From: Heterobasidion occidentale | Lineage: Eukaryota > Basidiomycota > Agaricomycetes > Russulales > Bondarzewiaceae | Reading direction: 5' to 3' | Length of the DNA stretch: 64,000 nucleotides | Assembly: GCA_039111635.1 (NCBI GenBank) | Contig: JBCAQO010000014.1 | Location: forward strand, 2,418,001-2,482,000 | In this document: positions 11,186 through 22,156 of the stretch, piece by piece | Layout: each line of letters starts with the position of its first letter | Position numbering within the stretch: position 1 is the stretch's first letter | The notes under the pieces: generated by a model | Database searches by the model: none | What the model was told of the DNA's origin: nothing | The model's input: only the letters and a program-made list of their open reading frames with translations | Program-made: the position numbers and the translations under genes

Positions 11186-11853
11186 ATAGTAGATGTGCTG
11201 CCCACTGAAGTTAAGATAGGATACCACTAGTCTTGTGTAGAATATAGCTAGTATTGAGACAACAGCTGAGTGGTTGAGGGTGATGATAAAGAAAAGCGCA
11301 AGTGCAGGTTAAACCAATGTTAACAATTGTTCTATTGACAATCAAAGGTCTGGCCTATTGTCAAAGACCTAAATGTGGCAGAGGTATGGCTAGTACCAAA
11401 GATCAAGGTAAGAACAGGTAGTGAGGTAACAAAGGTGAACAACCTGGCGAGACAGGTCTCTGGCTCATTTTATTTATACTGTATGCTTCTTTAGGACACA
11501 ATTATGATCTGGTCTGTGCTTCTAAAGGTTATTTAATAAGAAGAGAATCAACAGGTGTCAAAGATAGATGTCTGGCTAATAAGAAGCAGAAAAGAGTTAG
11601 CCAAACAATCAGAGTATCAAATGGAGAGTGATCAATAAAGGTAAACAATCAACAATCAAATAATTAATAATCAAGAGTAATGCAATCAAGGAAGAATGAT
11701 GCAATCAATAATGTCAGTGACGTGGTCGAAGCAAATGTCTGTTGATGAAGACAAGGGGTTAGCCACTGGGTATAGGTTATATTTGTTGGTCATAAACAAC
11801 ATGCTATATGATCATGTGATCATTAGTCATGTATTATGAGCTGGCTCTTAACA
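11185..11853 (-). mobile_element. Diverged LTR of the G1 family, 3' end lost
   Basis: On the minus strand the unit opens TGTTAAGAGCCAGCTCATAA at 11853 and follows the G1 LTR (16698-17531) through the GACCAACA block, the ACCTATACCC block, and a TTCTACACAAGACTAG stretch near 11235. Similarity ends after the GTGGGCAGCACATCTACT segment near 11185. It is clearly more diverged than the other G1-type LTRs, so it is an older insertion. Confidence 0.7.
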
Positions 11854-12081
11854 GAGCTTCACTACAGAGTAACCCATAAAAATTTTGAGTGATGGCACAT
11901 AGTCAATGCTCACCATCTATATTTCAAAAAGAACATCAGGAGCATTGTGTTTTCTTCACACTTTTACAGTCAGTACCTAATTTGGAAGATTGTCTGATAA
12001 ACAACAAAGAAGAGGACATGACATTAATAGTAGTGTTGGTACGTCTGGGGCTTTTGTAGCAGGTGCCACTTACCCCTGCTG

Positions 12082-12681
12082 CTAGATCCAGAAGGGCATG
12101 TCTGGGGCACATTCCAATGATACAAAAGGTATAAAGGGTGATGGGTGGAGTTTTCTATCCTTTTTTCCTATGAAGAAAAAAGGAGCCGTGCTGTTTGCTA
12201 TAGACTGACAAATCGTTCTCCTAAAAAGATGCTCCATAATAAAATTTCCTAACTTATTGTGTTTTTCCAGACTCAGAGAATAAATCCTTGGGGCTTGTGG
12301 TTGTTTGAGGTATATTTCATAGTCCCAGATGGTGTGTTTGGGAAGTCTTTGTGACCTTTGCTCACTAGAAATGTTGAGATAAGTGTGGTACTCCTCTGGG
12401 ATGTGTTCCTTTAAGTTAGTTGTATTGATTTCCTCTTTAAGATCTTTATCGAAACTAGTAAAGCCAGAGGGTTTGGGAGCTACCTTTCTAATGACTGGTT
12501 CCTCTTTGCTAATCCTCATGAAAAAGTTGGATGGTGTCAACGTCTCGTCATTAACAGTTACTGGCTCTGGAGTGATTTGCTCAGCTGTCTTTCTCTGAGT
12601 ATGCTGGTGGTCCTCTCTTTTGGTTATTAGCACCTCAAGCCTTTTTTGAGTGAGCCTTCGCTGTATCTTGTACTCCATCAT
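12082..12681 (-). pseudogene. Ty3/gypsy fragment: protease-RT linker and start of RT
   Basis: A 199-residue minus-strand frame reads PEEYHTYLNISSEQRSQ, then LPKHTIWDYEIYLKQ, then an APFFFIGKKDRKL stretch. These are the conserved approach to and first block of a gypsy reverse transcriptase. After about 12140 the RT similarity stops and unrelated sequence follows. Tag-like sequence before 12600 is the polar linker between protease and RT. Only this piece survives; gag, the RT core and integrase are absent. It lies just upstream, in minus-strand sense, of the 11185-11853 LTR relic, but the two need not belong together. Confidence 0.65.
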
Positions 12682-12699
12682 AACAAGGAACTGAATTTT

Positions 12700-13980
12700 C
12701 CACTCCTTTGGGGGTAGCTGCCGTCATTTTCGGTTTGTCAGCTCCCAAGGAGGCACTACCAGTCTAGGAACAAGGCGTGGTTTCTTTTGCTTAGCCATCT
12801 TGTCACTACAATTTCTTCTACCCCCAGTGTCCCTGTTTATCTTGCACCATGGTATTTTGTTGTGTGGGCCGTCTGTTGGAGATGCACTACTGTAGCAATT
12901 CTTGTGCTTAAATAAGTACCGGACATTATTTGGTCTTGTATAGTCCTGACTGCTCTCAGTTTTATAAAGCTGAACGGCTCCCGCTTCATGCCATGTACAT
13001 TGCCAACAACGGCAAATCCAAAGTCCATATCCCTATCCTACACTAAAAAGTCAATCGTGGCATAGACACTCCCCTCATCTGCTCACTTTTCCATGGTCCT
13101 ACCTTTATCTTTAGATGTGTCATCCAGTGCAACAGTGAAGACAACCCTGTGTTCTTTCTTGTATATTTCTGCCAAGTGGGTCAGTATAATGAGAGCATGT
13201 TTATCTGATGTCATTTCAACAGGACCCTCCATGTCTAGCTGCCTCTTACACACTCAACAGTCTTTTGTTTCCACTAGTTAACATGTGTCACTCGGCTGCC
13301 AAAAAGCCTCTAGTATTACAATGCATTGGTATGCTCTCTAGTCTCCTCATGGCCTTTGCACTTACCACTACCACCCAATTGAACTCATAGACACAACTAT
13401 TGGCTTTTTGGGGCATTAGAACATGGCGCATGGAGGGTGGTCAATGCTCATATGATGGAAATCAACATGACATACATGCATTGTAAGGGTAGAGGATTTC
13501 TATGTACATTGTACTCCCTAGCCGCATGTTCTGTAAACCATTGCTTCAGTGATCCCTTGCAATTCCAATTATTCAAGTCATGTTTTTTCCAATGTGCTAG
13601 TTGAAGCTGCCTTTGTTGATATGCATTGTGTTTGAGATGGCAATACAAGCTAAAAAGCAGTCCATATTATTAAATAAGCACATACAACATTGTCAAAAGA
13701 CATATCTCTGTCTTTTCCTATAATAACATCTACAATCAATACAACTCCTGCCTGACATAACCCTTCACCTGCTCTGCCTCTTCTAGTGTTTCTGCCATAC
13801 TCCCCAACCATTTTTAGACCATGTCCACCCTCATTAATCCCAGAGATTTCAAACTTTTTCCATGGTCAAAGTCAAATCACATTGTAAGACACCTGTTGTC
13901 AAAAAACACTTGGTCCTTGTTCCGCGCCCCCCACCACACCTGTCTTTGCTGCCACTAGGCTCTCCCATTTTCCATATCAC
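12700..13980. other. No recognisable gene; short minus-strand frames
   Basis: Minus-strand frames at 13028-12837 and 13648-13448, and a stretch near 13215-13100 (ALIILTHLAEIYKKEHRVVFTVALDD), read as possibly protein-like but match nothing I know. They may be the end of the minus-strand relics that continue to 16034. Stops interrupt all frames. Confidence 0.4.
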
Positions 13981-13984
13981 AAAA

Positions 13985-14510
13985 CTACAACCCTTGTACT
14001 TCTGCAGTACTTGATACTGTGCAAAGAAGGTTCAAGAAGATTTGACCTTTCAAGGTCTCTCCAGGATACACAATGCAAACCTGGTCAGCACCAACAAAGT
14101 TCACAAGATGGCTTTCCCAGAAGAAAGGGATCATGTACAGTGCTGTCAGCGTCAAGCTACAGACTATGTTGATCTTCTGTCCTCTCGGGCCCCTTATTTC
14201 TACTACCACATCAATTGCTTAGCTGTAGCACGTCACCGCCTCATACTCTATTAGGCCCTTCATTGCAACCTGCTTATATCCCTCTTTCTGGTCCAAGTAT
14301 TGCACGAGGCTCAGGGCGCTGGTTATAGGTGCGTACACATCTATACTGTTCGGTATCCAGCCTTAAAGTGCTATTCTGTGGAGCACAAAGTGTAGCGCAA
14401 ATGACCCCAAGATCACTGCTTGAGTATATCTCATCATCCTGTGGAATCTCAAAGGATTGGTCACAAAAGTACACAGACTGTCTTGCCAATGTTATTTCAC
14501 GTACTTGTTC
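13985..14510 (-). pseudogene. Decayed member of an Agaricomycete-expanded hypothetical family
   Basis: The minus strand reads GSFALHFVLHRI, then NSIDVYAPITSALSLVQYL, then IDVVVE, then NIVCSLTLTALYMIPFFWE, then a VNFVGADQVCIVYP stretch. This order (GS-AL, then a D-Y-P segment, then a V-x-T...F...MNF-like segment and a CAYP-like segment) matches a hypothetical family common in mushroom genomes that I recognise by pattern but cannot assign a function. Several stops and at least one frame shift break it. It may be part of a longer relic extending to 16034. Confidence 0.45.
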
Positions 14511-14599
14511 ACCTCTGTGGCCTAATTTATGGACCCGCTTCTCAAATATGCCAACTTAGCAAAGGTCTTGATTGTAAGTGCATTTATGATAGGATGAGA

Positions 14600-16034
14600 G
14601 AAAAATGAGTGTATTTCCTTTTGAGGCTGACAGACTTATCTACCCCATAGGGCAAGTCAGTGTAAATTTTCAGTCCTGTATGCTAAGTTTTTCCAGGTAT
14701 CAAATACCCTCCAATTCTCAGTACACCCTCTTTGGGTCTTGTCCGCCCTGCTTGTACCACTACGCTATTCTAGCAAACTTTTCCATTGTCAACAACCTCT
14801 TGTACTTCTCAGCACATTTTACTGGGCTATCCAATACCACCAGAGCAGCTCCCTAAACCACCTTTTTGTTCCAACCCAGCAACACCGTTACAATTGGGTT
14901 TTCAGGTGAGTTCGTCCTGCCTTTATTTTCTACAGCCACAATCCTATAGTACCACTCTACTTTGTTTGGCCATCAGTCATACACACATGCCACACTTTCT
15001 GCTCTCCCGCTCCTGAGAATATCAAGTGTGTCTTTCCTTCAAATCTGCTGGGATCTATTAAACTCCACATGACAGAGGCTAGGGTGATCCCGTATGGCGT
15101 CAAGGTTAGCTAACAGGTTTCCTCCAAAGTGGTTTGGGTGGATGACCATGCAGTTCCACTCCTCATGCCCATCAGCAATCTTGTACTATGTTGTGTTAAT
15201 AAATTTTGAAATCTCCTGTGATCGTGTTCTCAGTATCCATGAGTGACACATAAGCTTCAAGCACACTCACCTTTGCAATGACCCTGTGTTAAGGGGCAAT
15301 GGTGTTGTGCATCACTCTGACAATATCCTCTGTCCATTCACAGCTGCCCACCATGGTATCATGGACTGCAACATGGATTAGACATTCATGCTGAGAGAAC
15401 ATGGTAGTCAGATGGAAAAAAGTGATCCCTCTATTGAGAGTCTTGCAAAGAAAATAACAGTCCCCTCATTCCTGTCAGGGTCCCTCAAATTGTCACCTGC
15501 CTCAAACAGGGTACGTACGGACCGCTTAACTTTGTAGATTGCCTTTCATTGCCGTCACTACGGTAGCACATCTTATTTGTCCATACATGTAAGTACAGTT
15601 TTGTGGCACAATGACAACTACTACTAGATGGTCATGGCAGCCATTGTAGGATATTCTACATCCCCACTTGGGCAATAGCAAAGAAGGCTGACATACTTCA
15701 GCTTAAACACTGCACACCACTTTAGTTCATTGTCATCCATCTGCACACCCTTTTCCTTTGGACTCCTCCATTTCCTCTAGAGTGAATACTGCTCACCATT
15801 GTACCTGTTGACTAACACCTCCAGCACAATGAGATTGCCCATATTAATGTCCTTGGCCTTGAGCTTGACCATCTAAGACTTGTTAGTAGAAAGGAACACT
15901 CTATCATCATATACATGGTCAAAAGGCTAGACCTGATTACCACTCAGAGAAGGCATAACTATCAAGCAGTGTGTACAATTACCACAGCCACACACTGGCT
16001 TTGTGTCTTGTGCATGACAAACTTCAAAGCCCGG
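14600..16034 (-). pseudogene. Unidentified minus-strand coding relic
   Basis: Long stretches of the minus strand read as protein with only occasional stops, in frames that shift. Examples are MVKLKAKDINMGNLIVLEVL followed by VNRYNGEQYSL and MDDNELKWCAVFKLKYVSL (about 15870-15680), SVRTLFEAGDNLRDPDRNEG (about 15525-15465), and WYYRIVAVENKGRTNSPENP (about 14955-14895). I do not recognise the family. The density of plausible coding suggests one gene of several hundred codons, cut on its upstream side by LTR C4 at 16035. Confidence 0.4.
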
Positions 16035-16697
16035 TGATACACTAGAGGTGTTTCTAAGTGCCGAGCACAACACCAAAACAACCTCTAGTGTAAGGGATGC
16101 TAGAGCTAGTATCTAATACACAAGGAATCATTAGCACAAACTTTAAAAAGTGAGGGTGCACTGATAAGTAATGGGGAGGGTGAGATTATAGCACCCAAAC
16201 AGTTCAGGAATATACGGAAGCACCAACTAGACATTTGGTTGGTTGATTGTTTCAAGGACTTGTTTGGTAATGAGAAAGGTAGTGCCGCAACTGGCAACTA
16301 TGTGCTTTAAGGGCCACATAGGGCTCTGACAATATACGAGAGAGGATGAGAGGTATGACTGAGGAGACAAGTATGAACACAAACAAAGCCAAACAATAAG
16401 GGTGACAAGTTTTTGGGAATTGACGAAAACAGTTTCAATGGTTGAGACAAGTGCAAATGAGCTCTGAACTGTGGGGTGCAAAAGCTGGTCTATTCCAGAG
16501 TCGTATGTAGGTTTCCAAAGTAAACAGAGCCTTTAATTAAATTATTGAATGAGAAATGAGAGTAAGTGCCGAATAGGTGCCAAGAACTAGCGAGCAGTGA
16601 AGATAAGAAGGCAGGGGAAATGTCCATATGAGTTCCAAAGGCCATAAGGTAAAAGTCAATCAAAGATGATGAAATCCCAAACATTTGGTATCCATCA
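16035..16697 (-). mobile_element. LTR-like repeat, family C, copy 4, 3' part
   Basis: The minus strand reads the 3' half of the family C unit, ending ACCTCTAGTGTATCA at 16035. The other half is at 25706-26139. Joined across the G1 insertion and counting one target-site copy, the unit is about 1093 bp, close to the uninterrupted copy at 55812-56890 (1079 bp). The outer flanks do not show a clear target duplication. Confidence 0.75.
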
Positions 16698-17531
16698 TGT
16701 TAAGAGCCGGCTCATAACACATGATATATGATCATCTGATCATATGACACGTGGTCTATGACCAACAGATATGACCTATACCCGGTGACCGACCCCTTGA
16801 CTTCACCAACAGACATTGAGTTATCTTATCTTATCTTCTACTCCTGATCAGCGATCATGTCATCACAGTTACCTGAATGGTTCCTGCCCTGTTCCTGTTC
16901 CTAGTTCCTAGTTCCTGTCCCTACCCCAACAGATTGTTCGTTGATTGTTTGCTTCTGTTAGATCATTTACCTCGGTGCCTTAAGAAGCATGGACCTTCTG
17001 TAGATCATGCCCTAAAGCAGTTTATATATATATATAATGAGCCAGATACCTGTATTGCCAGCTTGTTCACCTTTGTTACCCCCACCTGTTCTTACTCTTG
17101 ACCTTTGGTACTAGCCATACCTCTGCTACATCATAGTCTTTGCTACTAGGCCAGACCTTTGATTGTCAATAGAACATTTGATTAAACATTGGTTTAACTT
17201 GCCTCTGCGCTCCTCTCTATCATCATCCTTAACCACTCAGTCGTCATCTCAATACTGGCTGAGTTCTACACAGGACTAGCAGTATTCTATCTCGACTTTA
17301 GTGGGCAGCATATCTATTGCCATCCAGGCCCGCATCAGGTCGTACCCTCACATCTGTGGGAAAACCTTTGTGCATTTTTGGAGACACGATACCATCACGA
17401 ATCCCTTGTGTATTCCAAATTATGCACACAGTTAGCCGCTAGTGCCTTCATTGGACGCACTTGGATTTAGCACGTCCCTCAGTGACTCAGGAGCCTCCTA
17501 GCACATTACGTGCGAAGACCAGGTCTTAACA
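16698..17531 (+). repeat. G1 5' LTR
   Basis: Starts TGTTAAGAGCC and ends GGTCTTAACA. It contains a TA-rich TATA region at about 17022-17038 and a TTATCTTATCTTATCTTC-like stretch near 16813. It is nearly identical to 24874-25705; differences include a one-base gap in the CCTGCCC run, a TA-repeat length difference and several transitions. Its 3' edge borders the primer-site candidate. Confidence 0.95.
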
Positions 17532-17842
17532 CTTGAACGAGCTTACCTGCCCCTGCCTCACTCTAGACGGACTACCCTCTCCAAATACCGAAATTGTCGG
17601 TGTCATCACCTTCCAACTACACAAAGGCGATTTATGCCGAATGCACACCCTCTCCATCACCCTTGTAGCAGAACCACTCGAGGTCATTAGCAGTGCGCTT
17701 AACCAAATCACCAACAGTTTGTTCAGACCGCTACTCCACCAACCCCCGTACCAATACCTACTTGAAAGAGATGGATACGTTACGTTCCCCATCTCTATCC
17801 AGATCACACCCCATTACTCCAACCTTTGCCTAGCCAGCGAAG
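17532..17842 (+). other. G1 leader with candidate primer-binding site
   Basis: The bases directly after the LTR are CTTGAACGAGCTT. The same 12 bases CTTGAACGAGCT follow the family A LTR of element G2 on the minus strand (37217-37206). Conservation at the primer position in elements with unrelated LTRs supports a primer-binding site. I cannot name the tRNA. An open frame (17533-17991) crosses the leader but shows no gag features. Confidence 0.5.
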
Positions 17843-18544
17843 ATGAGTACCGCCAAGACCCCGGAACCGGAACCCCTGGACAAAGCCTTTCAGCTGCCCA
17901 GCGTACCGGACCGACTATTGAAAGTCACCCAAGGAAGCAGAAATTGGGTCCAGTACATGTAGATGTTCGGGGTGGTCGCCCTCCTAGCTAGAGTAGATGA
18001 CCAACTCAAAAAGAAATACTACCTGAGGGGACTCAAGAAAGAACTCGCCATCCGAGTCCTTCAGGACGGAGTACCAGATCGCTTTGAAGATCTAATAACT
18101 CAAACAGGGAAGCACGTGGAGTCAATGGAAAAAGAGGCTTTTCAAGAAGCCTATAGACCAATCCTATCGCCGTACCGAGGAAGAAAGAGGAAGCGCAAAG
18201 GTACTGATAACTACATTTGTTTTAGTTGCAGTGAACCAGGACACTGGGCAAGGGACTGCCTAAACCAAAGGAACAAGAAGCCAAAGAAGACCCTATGGGA
18301 AAGGATGCAAGGAACCCCAGAGCGGAACCGATACCAGGAAAAGAAGCTCACAGAAGCTTTGGAGATCCAGCATCTCTTGGAACAGATCTCAGATAGACGC
18401 CAGCCAATGCCTATACCAACAAGCAATCGGTTCTTGCCGATCGCACACCTGTGTGAAGAAGTTGAAGTCAAAGAAGATCCCGAACCAGCCATCTTGATCT
18501 CTTCGATATCCCAGATCGTAAAAATGGGTGCACCATCACTTTGA
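17843..18544 (+). pseudogene. G1 gag (nucleocapsid part), shortened
   Basis: Gag forms the retrotransposon particle and binds its RNA. ATG 17843 opens MSTAKTPEPEPLDK. The frame has one stop (TAG about 17960) and continues with LKKKYYLRGLKKELAIRVL, a gag capsid end motif, then a basic stretch and an intact CCHC zinc knuckle (CFSCSEPGHWARDC, about 18218-18259). At about 233 codons it is much shorter than the usual 300-450, and the central capsid region is missing between about 17950 and 17990. The next frame (protease) follows with a stop at 18542-18544 where pol would be read on. Confidence 0.75.
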
Positions 18545-19190
18545 ATTGAAGTAGACCTTATAGGATCCAACAGGATGGCGAGAACCTCCGCATTAATCGA
18601 CAGCGGAGCAACCGGCAATTTTATTAATCACCAGTTCATAGAGGAACATTGAGTCACAACCATCCCCACTCGACCCATTCCCATTAATCATGTAGGGGGA
18701 GAACCACTAGGAAACAAGCCCATTACTGCATGGGCAGATCTAAGCGTCCGCATTCACGGAGAAAATTGCGGGACGCACCAGGAACAGACCTCATTATTTG
18801 TCACGGACATAGGGAAAGAGGACGTTATTTTAGGAACCGACTGGTTGTTGAAGCACAACCCAGAAGTCAACTGGCATGCCTACGGGCTGCACCTCACGAG
18901 ATGCCCACCCTCCTGCCTAATACAAGGAGGGCCGGTCAAGGCCAAAAGAGCCTTCAAGAAGAAAACAATATTCCCCACCCTCGAGGAGAACAGGATAGAG
19001 GCCGAGGGCTATCAGCACCGGGACTACAGCATTCCATCACAAAAGGTGGGAATACCTAGGACAGGCCGGAAAGTGGGAAACACCACAGTACCACATCCGC
19101 GGACAATACCTAAAAATCCGGGGTTCATAACCCAAAGGTTGAATGTGCATCTTCGCGCTTGGGCTGAACAAATGGATGCCCCCACATAAG
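18545..19190 (+). pseudogene. G1 aspartic protease region
   Basis: The retroviral-type protease cleaves Gag-Pol. The frame reads ALIDSGATGNFINHQFIEE with the catalytic DSGA at 18599-18610, and later EDVILGTDWLLKHNPEVNW, the second conserved block (ends about 18873). One TGA interrupts it just after the first block (about 18650). Catalytic residues are intact, so the stop is the main lesion. A basic linker with GNTTVPHPRTIPKNPGF follows toward RT. Confidence 0.8.
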
Positions 19191-20521
19191 CCGAAGAAGA
19201 TGCAACGGAAGATGGTAGCGGCAAGCCTGCACTTTCCTCCACAAACCTAGACGAAGATGGAGTATACTCCGTCAGGTACCTAGAAACGGGAGCTCTAGAA
19301 GCACTGGAACTATACAACGACTCCAAGGAAGGAGTAGATATCCACAGAGCCGAAACCCAGGAAAAGTCGCAGCCTTGGGGCATGCGCGAAGACAAATCGC
19401 GGCCTAGGGGCACGCGTAAAGACAAGGAAAATCAGTTGCGGCCTTGGGGCACGCGCAAAGAATTTAGGAACAAGTCGTGACCTAGGGGAAAGCACAAAGA
19501 CCCGCTCAGGCCGGAACCAAAGAAACAGACCAAGCATACTAACTCACAGCGCTTAGCGGAGGAAGCCGCAAAGGGAAAGCCGGAGTTATCATGCGAGGAA
19601 ATTGTGCCAAAGGAATACTGGAACTACAAAGAAGTATTCACCGGACGACCCAAAGGACGGCTCCTACCAGAAAGACCATGGGACCATCATATCGACATCA
19701 AGGAGGGCATGGAGCATTCGCTACGCCCTAAACTCTACAGTCTAATTCCTGTCGAACAGGCCAAGCTCAAGAAATTTATAGAGGAAAATCTGGCCAAAGG
19801 ATTCATCAGGGAATCCAAATCACATATAGCATCACCCTTCTTTTTCGTCAAAAAGAAGAACGGAAAACTGCGGCCAGTCATGGATTATTGACGGTTAAAT
19901 GAGATAACCGTAAAGAACAAGTATCCCCTGCCAATAATCCAGGAACTTTTAGACCTACTCAAGGACGCGGAATACCTCTCGCTTATGGATGTTGACACAG
20001 GTTTCAACAACATAAAAATGTTCGAGAAGGATATTTACAAGGCAGCATTCCTAACGAATCTAGGAATGTATGAACCCCTCGTCATGTACTTCGGGTTAAC
20101 AAACTCGCCGGCCACCTTCCAAACAATGATGAACTCGCTCTTCAAGGACCTCATTTATTCGGAGAAGGTCGCAATCTATATAGATGAGATCTTGGTATTC
20201 ACCAAGACCATGGGAGAACACATCCAAATCGTATGAAAGGTCCTACAGATATTAAAGGACAACGATCTCTACCTGCAACCATCAAAATGCCATTTCCACA
20301 AGAACAAATTGACGTACTTGGGGTACGTCATCTCACATGAACACCTGGAAATGGACCCAGTCAAGGTAGAAGGAATCGCGCAGTGGCCGACGCCCACTCG
20401 CGTCAAGGAAGTACAGTCCTTCCTTGGATTCTGCAATTTTTATCGCAGATTTATAAAGGATTACTCGAAGGTAGCGCGACCGCTATTCGAGTTAACACAG
20501 AAGGAACACACCTAGGTATGG
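19191..20521 (+). pseudogene. G1 reverse transcriptase
   Basis: The polymerase domain copies element RNA into DNA. Blocks seen in order: PWDHHIDIKEGMEH, ASPFFFVKKKNGKLRPVMDY, NKYPLPIIQELLDLL, MYEPLVMYFGLTNSPATFQT, YIDEILVFTKT, LTYLGYVISHEHLEMDP and VQSFLGFCNFYRRFI. The catalytic YxDD motif is YIDE (20177-20188), so the second aspartate is lost and the enzyme should be inactive even without its stops. Stops occur at about 19889 (TGA), 20235 (TGA) and 20514 (TAG). The linker before RT has repeats of a PWGTRK-like unit (about 19370-19500). Otherwise it is collinear with family RTs. Confidence 0.88.
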
Positions 20522-21100
20522 ACCCCAGGATGCGAGCAGGCCTTCCAACAACTTAGGAAGGCATTCACCGAGTCACCTGTACTAATCATGCCGGATACGG
20601 AACAGCCATTCCACATTGAATGCGATGCCTCTGATTTTGCTATAGGTGCAGTACTCTCGCAACAGGCCAAGGACGGCAAGTGGCACCCATGTGCCTACAT
20701 ATTGAAATCCCTCGCACCCGCAGAACGAAACTACCCAATATATGACAAAGAACTGGGGGCGGTAGTACAGTCGTTTGAAGTGTGGAGACATTACTTGGAA
20801 GGCACCACACACTAGGTCAACGTCTGGACCGATCACAAGAATCTGGAATGGTTTAGGACATCACAGAAACTAAATCGTCGGCAAGCCCGGTGGTCACTCT
20901 ATTTGTCACGCTTCGACTATAAACTCACACACAAAGCGGGGACCACAAATAAATTGGATGGTCTGTCTCGGAGGCCAGACCATAAAGAGGAGGTGAAATT
21001 AGACAATTTGGGAGAAGTCCTCCTGGGGCCGGAAATTTTCGATAAAACAGCCCAGCCAAACTCCCGGACCCCCTTCACAGAAGCAACAAACATCTGATCT
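20522..21100 (+). pseudogene. G1 RNase H and connection region
   Basis: RNase H removes the RNA strand during reverse transcription. The frame reads PFHIECDASDFAIGAVLSQQ (first catalytic Asp), CAYILKSLAPAERNYPIYDKEL (catalytic Glu nearby), and after a TAG at about 20815 the block VNVWTDHKNLEWFRTSQ with the expected Asp. The tail RWSLYLSRFDYKLTHKAG and LDGLSRRPDH is the typical gypsy connection. A further stop (TGA about 21097) separates it from integrase. Confidence 0.85.
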
Positions 21101-22156
21101 GTCCATCTCGGCGCAACAGATCCAACAGATCCTCTTGATCCACAGAAGATCTTCCACCTTAGGGCAATGGGAAGAATGGCAGTTACCATGATCGAGACGG
21201 AGCTTAGGGACCGTATCATAGCAGGAAACAAAGAAGACCCCTGGCTATTGGAAATACTGAAACAGGTCAATGAACTCGGACCCAGATCCCTCAAGAAAGG
21301 CTTGCAGGAATGGAACAAAGAGGACGGCCTCGTACTACATCGCGGAAAGGTTTACGTACCATCAAACGGAGAACTACAAAGGGACATAATCAAACGGCAT
21401 CACGACAATTGAACAGCGGGACATCTAGGAGTTAGAGGTACCCTGGTGTCAGTCGGTCAAGACTATACTTGGCCTGGAATGTCTAACATAGTACAGCAAT
21501 ACGTGGAAGGATGTGCAATATGTCAATCAACGAAGAACGACACACACCCGACAATGGTGCCATTACAACCAACAGAGATACCGGACCGACCATTCAGAAC
21601 AATCACTATGGATTTTATTACAGATCTCCCGGAGTCAAATGGATACGACTCAATACACGTGGTCACGGATCGGTTAACAAAGACAACAATTATCACCCCT
21701 TGCAAGAAGATGATCAATTCCGACGGCACGGCGAAATTACTCTTAGATCACACATGGCGACGGTATGGATTACCGGACAAGATAATTTCGGACCGCGGAA
21801 CACAATTTGCGTCTAAAGTAGCACAGGCGCTACTAGAAGAATTAGGAATCAAGTCATCCCTCAGCACGGCTTACCACCCACAGACAGATGGAGCAACGGA
21901 GCGGATGAACCAGGAACTGGAGCAATACCTCAGGGCATTTTGCAGCTCCACACAGGATGACTAGGCCGAACTTATTCCTTATGCGGAATATGCCCACAAC
22001 TCACACCAGCATTCGACGACAAAGATATCACTGTTCGAGCTCCTTCATGGATACCGACCGAGAGCCTACCCTGCAATTGTCGGAAACACAAACGTACCTA
22101 CTGCCGACAAGCACCTAGAACTGTTAAAGAAAGCGCAGCAAGAAGCAAAGGCCAGT
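21101..22156 (+). pseudogene. G1 integrase, zinc finger and catalytic core
   Basis: Integrase inserts the cDNA. The HHCC zinc finger (HHDN-stop-TAGH ... CAICQS, about 21400-21530), the core Asp in TMDFITDLPES, the second Asp in IISDRGTQFASK and the Glu in ATERMNQELEQ are all visible, so the DDE triad is intact. Stops lie at about 21411 (TGA, inside the zinc finger) and 21962 (TAG in a DWAEL-like motif). The coding sequence continues without a break into the 22157-24112 frame. Confidence 0.88.

Noticed and set aside
10434..11189. 251-codon Leu/Pro/Ser-rich plus-strand frame
   Set aside because: It is kept open by pyrimidine bias, has no domain, and the overlapping 180-codon frame ends inside a reverse-strand LTR.
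17533..17991. 152-codon frame directly after the G1 5' LTR
   Set aside because: It lies in the leader, is in a different frame from gag (ATG 17843) and has no gag or other domain. Mentioned in the leader entry only.
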